Shown in pieces: positions 58,633 through 64,000 of a stretch of DNA of 64,000 nucleotides (its first letter is position 1; the number at the start of each line of letters is the position of its first letter). The DNA is from Lichenostomus cassidix (lineage: Eukaryota > Chordata > Aves > Passeriformes > Meliphagidae), in the NCBI GenBank assembly GCA_008360975.2, contig VLJF02000047.1:612721-676720 (forward strand), in the 5' to 3' direction. The position numbers and the translations under genes were made by a program. Under the pieces are notes generated by a model, which searched no databases, was not told where the DNA came from, and saw only the letters and a list, made by a program, of their open reading frames with translations.

Positions 58633-59326
58633 CGAGGTAGTGTTTCTGATGGAACTTGGGACGTTCTCTACAAATACCTGGGAAGGAATGGATGTGCAAA
58701 GGAGACCCTGGCAGGTTGTATCCTGTCACTGGCAACTGGTCTTAGGTTTGAAAGAGACAAGGACAGAGAGGAAGAGAAAAAGAAGAGGGGAGGGACAGGT
58801 AGGGCCACAGGAACAAACATGGACAAAGCAGTGTGAGCGATCCACAGGTCCCGGGGCCATCCTGAGGTGGCTTAATGTAGCCTGAAGTCATGGGTCCATG
58901 GCCAGGCCTGTCCCCCTGGCAAAGCAGGGGCAGCGTCTTGCAGCAGGCTCCAGATGTGTGGCTATACATGCATTGCTGCGGTGCAAGGCCTAGCACTGCA
59001 CAGCATGTGGAATGCATTGAAACACCCTGTAAGGTAACTGTGACATGAAAATGGTATGGTTATGGCATGTGGGACTGGATGGGGATTTGCACAGGTGGGC
59101 CAAGGAGGGTAGATGTTTATGGCCTGGCAGCACAGATGACAGCATGTAGGCAAAGGCCTCCTGTTCCCCCCTGTCCTGGGGGACAGTGGGTACTAACCTG
59201 CTTCCTGCAAGGGTATCCTCTGGACCTGCTGCATGCTGAGGCTTCCACAGCTTGGAGTGCAGCTGCAGGCTTGGACCTCTTGCAGAAAGTGAGATGACTG
59301 AGGAATAATTTCCCTGGATTTGATCA

Positions 59327-59437
59327 GATAGCTAGCTAGCTAGCTGGCTGGCTGGCTGGCTACCTAGCTAGCTAGCTAGCTAGCTAGCTGGCTGGCTGGC
59401 TGGTTGGTTGGTTGGCTGGCTGGCAGGCTGGCTGGCT

Positions 59438-59473
<36 letters not shown>

Positions 59474-59475
59474 TT
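59327..59475. repeat. Tetranucleotide tract (CTGG/CTAG/CAGT), copy 2 unit 9
   Basis: About 149 bp with CTAG, CTGG, GGTT and CAGT runs. Confidence 0.95.
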
Positions 59476-60340
59476 CACAGCAAAGGAGCTGTCCTAAGGG
59501 AGACTGGTAAATAGAGGTGTATATGAATGTTTTGCTGAAGAAGAATGATGAGTACATGATAACCCTCCCTGGAATGGAATGGTACATGGAGGTTTGGGTC
59601 AGGAAGTAGGAGGAGTATAGAACAAGAAAGCCTGGGAGCAGGTAAGTGACAAGGATGAAGTAGGTGAATGGGCATAGAAGGAGGCACTGAGGGGGTTATG
59701 GATGGTAGAGAAGTGTTGCAAAAGCTGGAGGAAAGAAGGTACCTTGAAGTGTCTCTGTAACAGGGAACAAGCAGAGATGTACAGGTTGCAGCAACAGTAT
59801 TTCTGTGTTTCACCAGGTTCCCTGTATGACAAGGGCACTACATCCGTGTGGAGCTCCATGGGCTGGCACGTGGTTTGAGTGTCAAGGCAGAAATGGAGAA
59901 GAATCTGTCCTCGGGGAGCATGCAGCTCTGGCTGTCCTAAGTGTGCTGATATGAGAAGGTATGTGTCACGTTTCAAAAGTGTTGCACTTGCCACAGCAGG
60001 AGGCATGCATTGCTGAGAAGCAAGCATGGAGCACTTGAATTTTGCTACATGCTCAGGCATAGATTACAGAGTGAAAGACAAAACTACAAAGAGATACTGT
60101 ATGCACATAGGGAGAGGGATACTGTATGCACATGGGGAGAGTTGTACAGGTCGTGTTTACAGGCTCGCTGCAGTAATTGTGACACCTGTCAGGTGTAAGT
60201 GGCATGTGTAAGACACGGTAAGACATGTGTAAGACGTGGGTGTTGCAAAGAATTGCAGTTCTGAGCACAAAGGGTGCTAGAAAGGCAACGGCTTTGAAAT
60301 GCAGGACGGCAGGCCCAAAAGTGATGGAAATCCACTCCTA

Positions 60341-60356
60341 CAGCGCCCTCTGGTGT
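60341..60356 (-). promoter_or_regulatory. CTCF-type motif, copy 2 site 6
   Basis: CAGCGCCCTCTGGTGT on +. Confidence 0.6.
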
Positions 60357-61020
60357 CGAGGTACTGTTTAGGATGGAACTAGGGACGTTCTCTAGAAATA
60401 CCTGGGAAGGAATGGATGTGCAAAGCAGACCCTCCCACGGTGTGTCCTGTCACTGGCATCTGGTCTTAGGTTGGAAACACACAAGGACAGAGAGGAAGGG
60501 AAAAAGAGGAGAGGAGGGACAGGTAGGGCCACAGGAACGAACAGGGACACAGCAATAGGAGCGGTCCATAGGGTGCCAGGGGCATCCTGAGGTGAGTTAA
60601 TATAGACTGAAGTCATGGGCCGATGGCCAGGCCTGTCCCCCTGGCAAAGCAGCGTCAGCATCTTACAGCAGGCTCCAGATGTGTGCATATACATGCATTG
60701 CTGCACTGTAAAGCATGTGGAATGCATTGAAAGGCCCTGTAAGGTAACTGTGACATGAAAATGTTTTCTTTATGGCACATGGGGCTGGGTGAGGGTTTGC
60801 ACAGGTGGGCCAAGGAGGCCATGTTTATGGCCTTCGAGCAGAGGTGACAGCATGTAGGCAGAGGCCTCCCGTTCCCCCCTCAGCTGGGGGACAGTGGGTA
60901 CAATGCATATCCTCCTTGCTAGGTGCATGCTGAAGCTTGGAACATTTGGAGTACAGCTGCAGGGTTTGACATCTTCCAGAAAGTGAGATGAATGAGGAAA
61001 AATTTTCCCTGGATGTCATC

Positions 61021-61065
61021 AGCTAGGTAGGTAGGTAGGTAGGTAGGTAGGTAGGTAGTGTGATA

Positions 61066-61103
<38 letters not shown>

Positions 61104-61130
61104 TTTCAGTCGGTCAGTCGGTCAGGCAGT
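61021..61130. repeat. Tetranucleotide tract (GTAG/CTGG/CGGT), copy 2 unit 10
   Basis: About 110 bp, the counterpart of 21148-21260 with the same CGGTCAGTCGG ending. Confidence 0.9.
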
Positions 61131-61951
61131 GCAAAGTAGCTGTCTTGAGGGAGACTGGTGGATACAAGTGTATATGAATGTTTTGGTGAAGAAGAATGAT
61201 GAGTACATGATAACCCTCCCTGGAATAGAATTGGACGTGGAGGTTTGGGTCAGGAAGTAGGAGGAGTATGGAACAAGAGAGCCTGGCAGTGGGCTGGTGA
61301 TATGGATGAAGTAGGTGAATGGACATAGAAGGAGACGGTGAGGAGGTTATGGATTGTTGAAGAGGCTTGCAAAAGCTGTAGGAAAGAATGTGCCTTGAAG
61401 GGTCTCGGTGACAAGGAACGTGCAGAGATGTACAGGCTGCAGCAACGGTCTTTGTGTGTTTCTCAGGGTTGCCTGTATTGCAAGGACACTGCATCCATGT
61501 GGAGCCCCGTGGGCTGGCACTGGTGTGAGGGTCAAGGCAGAAATGGAGAAGAATCTGTCCTGGGGGAGCGTGCAACTCTGGCTGTGCTAAGTATGCTGGT
61601 ATGAGAAGGTATGTGTCATGTTTCAAAAGTGTTGCAGTTGCCATAGCAGGAGGCACGTATTACTGAGAAGCCAGCACGGAGCAGTTGGAATCTGGGCACC
61701 TGTTCAGGCATAGTTTTGATAGAGAGAGGGAAAACTACAAAGTGATAGTGGGTGCACATAGGGAGAGTTGTGCAGGTCGTGTTTACAGGCTCGGTGCGAT
61801 AATTGTGAGACCTGTGAGTTGTCAGTGCCGTGTGTAAGACGTGGGACATGGGTGTTGGAAAGAAGTGCAATTCTGAGCACAAAGGGTGCTATGTAGGCAA
61901 TGGCTTTGAAATGCAAGACGGCACACTGGAAGTGACAGGACTCCACTCCTA

Positions 61952-61967
61952 CAGCACCCTCTTGTGT
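61952..61967 (-). promoter_or_regulatory. Degenerate CTCF-type motif, copy 2 site 7
   Basis: CAGCACCCTCTTGTGT on +, the same decayed form as copy 1 at 22083. Confidence 0.35.
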
Positions 61968-62749
61968 CAAGGTAGCGTTTAGGATGGAACTTGGGACGTT
62001 CTCTAGAAATACCTGGGAAGGAATGGATGTGCAAAGGAGACCCTCACACGGTGTGTGCTGTGAGTGGCATCTGTTCGTAGCTATGACAGACACAAGGAGA
62101 GACAGAGAGAAAAAGAGGAGTGGAAGGACACGTAGGGCCACAGGAACAAACAGGGACAAAGCAATAGCAGCGGTCCATGCGTCCCAGGGGCATCCTGAGG
62201 TGGGTTAACATAGGCTGAAGTCATGGGCCCATGGCCAGGCCTGTCCCCCTGGCAAAGCAGGGGCAGCATCTTGCAGCACGCTGCAGCTGTATGGATATAT
62301 ATGCCGTGCTGCAGTGAAAGGCCTAGCACTGCACAGCATGTCAAAGGCATTGAAAGACCCTGTAAGGTAACTGTGACAGGAAAATGGCATGGTTATAGCA
62401 TGTGACAGTGGGTTCAGGTTTGCACACGTGGGCCACGGAGGGTAGATGTTTATGGCCTGCGAGCAGAGGTGACGGCATGTAGGCAAAGGCCTCCCGTTCC
62501 CCCCTGAGCGGGGGGACGGTGGGTACAAACCTGCTTCCCGCCAGCGTATCCTCTCGGCCTGCTGCGTGCTGAGGCTCGGACGACTTGGACTGCAGCCACG
62601 GGCTTTGGCCTCTGTGCGTACACACCTCTCGCAGAAGGTGACATGACTTCATAAGAACTTTGCCTGGACGTAATCAGCAGCTGGCTGAATGTCAATACAA
62701 AGTATGTGTCTTCAGAGAAACTTGTGGATGGAGTGAGATAGGAATGTTT

Positions 62750-64000
62750 GGGTGAAGAAGAATGCCGAGTGTGTGATGACCATCCCTGGAGGGGAATTGG
62801 AACTCTGCAGAGTATGGAGTGCATGCACTGTTAGACAGCCTTTGCTGCAGGCAAGTGTGAAGAAGCCGTGGAGATGGATCAGAAGGTATTAGACTGGGTG
62901 GTTGCGGTGGGATGACGTGGGTGGGTAAGAGATAGTGCACCTGATTGAGAATTTGTAGAATACTGTGAAACTTTGATGTGTTGCTGTGGCTGAGCAGGCC
63001 TGAAACCCTCCGCTGTGTCACGACTTCAACAGGCGGCTGGTGGGTAGGAGGCCCAGGAGGACGTGGCATCGGGCGCTCGGACTAGCACACGTGCAGAGCC
63101 GTGCAGAAATGACTGACACGTGTGTCGTATTCTCTTCCAGACGGTGGGGTTTCGCTGCTGCTGGAGTCGCCTATCCCGGCAAGGATATTGTGGTGATGTG
63201 GCATGCGTAGAGAAGGGAAAGATGGCATCTGTTCTGTTCCAAAAGATATAGAAAACAAAATGACATGAAAGGCTGCTGAAGGAAAATTGTTATGACTGAC
63301 TGCTACTGTTGCAAAATGTATCATCAGGTTAAAAATATTGTGTCACTGGAGTCAAAGGTTTGCTTTGGGTTTCCCCTGGGAAAAGAAATGTTTGCTTTCT
63401 TCCAGGGCGATGTTGTGCCACATGAGGCCTGGTGAATTCAGCATAGCAAGAGCTTGGGATTGACCCCCAAAGATAAGCAGAAAGACAAGCACTGGGAACA
63501 GAACATCCAGCAGGAACATGTGGTTCTCCAGAAGACAGGATGGATATGACAAGCAGCTAGGCCACAGCACCTGCAGCAGGGCTGAAGACATCCTGGCCCA
63601 GAGAAATGACTGCTAAAAACAAGTGAAGAATGTCATAAGCGTGACAGACAAGGACATTGGAGTGCAACGAGACACCAAATATGGGGAGTTTGCTCCACTT
63701 TGGACTAATGAACACTGAGGCAATGCTTTCCTATTGGCTTTTACTGTATGCACTATCTGAGAAACGGAGTAAAAGCTCTGTATTCTGGAATGGTTGTCTC
63801 TGCACACCCGGGCTATGGGGGGATGAGATGATTGCTGTGGTACGTGCTGGGCACAAAATAAAGTCATGCCTTGAGTGTGTAACATGAAAATGTTGTTGCA
63901 GAGTTTTTCCATTTTTTTCTGCAGATTGGGGGACACTAGTAAACACGTGGCAGTAGTGTAGAGGTGGAAAAAAAACCCCCAAGACTGCAGAAGTGATCCC
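62750..64000. other. Single-copy right flank of the block, copy 2 (cut by window end)
   Basis: Counterpart of 22880-24131, nearly identical to it. It contains the acceptor-like TTCTCTTCCAG at 63130-63140 and the poly(A) signal at 63857. No gene family is recognised. Confidence 0.7.
63857..63884 (+). terminator. Candidate poly(A) signal, copy 2
   Basis: AATAAA at 63857-63862 followed by TTGAGTGTGT, the same layout as copy 1. Confidence 0.4.

Larger units (their letters stand above)
45470..62750. repeat. Tandem array of ~1.6-kb units, 11 units, copy 2
   Basis: The unit landmark occurs at 45990, 47340, 48922, 50422, 52175, 53824, 55653, 57268, 59027, 60737 and 62360. Spacing is 1350, 1582, 1500, 1753, 1649, 1829, 1615, 1759, 1710 and 1623 bp. 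The outer units correspond one-to-one with copy 1. The inner ones cannot be aligned in simple order. For example, the unit subtype with GTGCCAGGGGCATCC occurs once in copy 1 (20695) and twice in copy 2 (57104 and 60575). This indicates unequal exchange or conversion. Confidence 0.95.
42540..63885 (+). ncRNA. Hypothetical spliced transcription unit, copy 2
   Basis: Same signals as the copy 1 model: donor CAG/GTAAGA at 44200, exon-like 45482-45552 with identical boundaries, array exon-like segments, and AATAAA at 63857. A difference lies near the end. Copy 2 has TTCTCTTCCAG at 63130-63140, a good acceptor for a terminal exon, whereas copy 1 has CCGG there. It is a candidate only and probably non-coding. 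Confidence 0.3.
41710..64000. repeat. Subtelomeric duplication block, copy 2
   Basis: This is the second copy of the 1-24131 block, in the same orientation. It follows telomere repeats (40393-40596) and telomere-adjacent repeats that copy 1 lacks. It has seven 47-bp repeats, a longer GCC-rich island, three 43-bp repeats and 11 units of the 1.6-kb array. Homology continues to the last base of the window, so the right edge is not reached. It probably represents the real chromosome-end context of the block. Confidence 0.95.

Overview
The window is the end region of an animal chromosome assembly, almost certainly a vertebrate. It holds a perfect TTAGGG-type telomere array (TAACCC on this strand), CpG islands with GC boxes, motifs resembling vertebrate CTCF, YY1, NRF1, RFX and CREB sites, a tRNA-derived SINE-like element and a probable solo LTR. 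An amniote is likely, but I cannot name the species. I found no protein-coding gene that I can support. Nearly all long open frames lie in stop-poor repeats or very GC-rich DNA.

Layout. (1) 1-24131 is one copy of a subtelomeric block: degenerate telomere-like repeats, a 47-bp tandem repeat carrying YY1- and NRF1-like motifs, a large CpG island, a 43-bp minisatellite, an AT-rich stretch, a 12-unit tandem array of about 1.6-kb units (about 3600-22880), and a single-copy flank with a poly(A) signal. (2) 24131-26330 is a second CpG island (RFX, CRE and Sp1 motifs), a tRNA-derived element, G-run DNA and a G-poor stretch. (3) 26330-39892 is about 13.5 kb of mainly alternating pyrimidine-purine DNA (TA/TG/CA steps), interrupted only by a roughly 406-bp LTR-like element at 29760-30165. 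(4) 39893-40392 is exactly 500 N. (5) 40393-40596 is 34 perfect telomere units, followed by 51-bp GC-box/CRE repeats, a short low-complexity region containing a 28-bp perfect palindrome, and 18-bp TAATTATGC-type repeats. (6) 41710-64000 is a second copy of the 1-24131 block in the same orientation, with 11 array units instead of 12. It is still homologous to copy 1 where the window ends.

Interpretation. The telomere strand at 40393 is what a left chromosome end should show, and it abuts a fixed-size gap. The 40393-64000 contig therefore looks like a true chromosome end. The 1-39892 contig is probably a second haplotype, or another chromosome's end, joined in front of it. A genuine tandem duplication around an internal telomere is the alternative.

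The main biological proposal is that each block is a transcription unit running away from the telomere. It would have a YY1/NRF1-repeat CpG-island promoter, a strong first splice donor, repeated exon-like segments in the array, and an AATAAA with a GT-rich downstream element about 21 kb further on. Each of the younger array units also carries one strong CTCF-type motif, all in the same orientation facing the telomere. That gives a tandem ladder of 7 plus 1 degenerate sites in copy 1 and 6 plus 1 in copy 2. Next to the telomere, 51-bp repeats with GC boxes and CRE-like motifs are a candidate promoter for telomeric (TERRA-like) RNA. All functional statements are inference from sequence.
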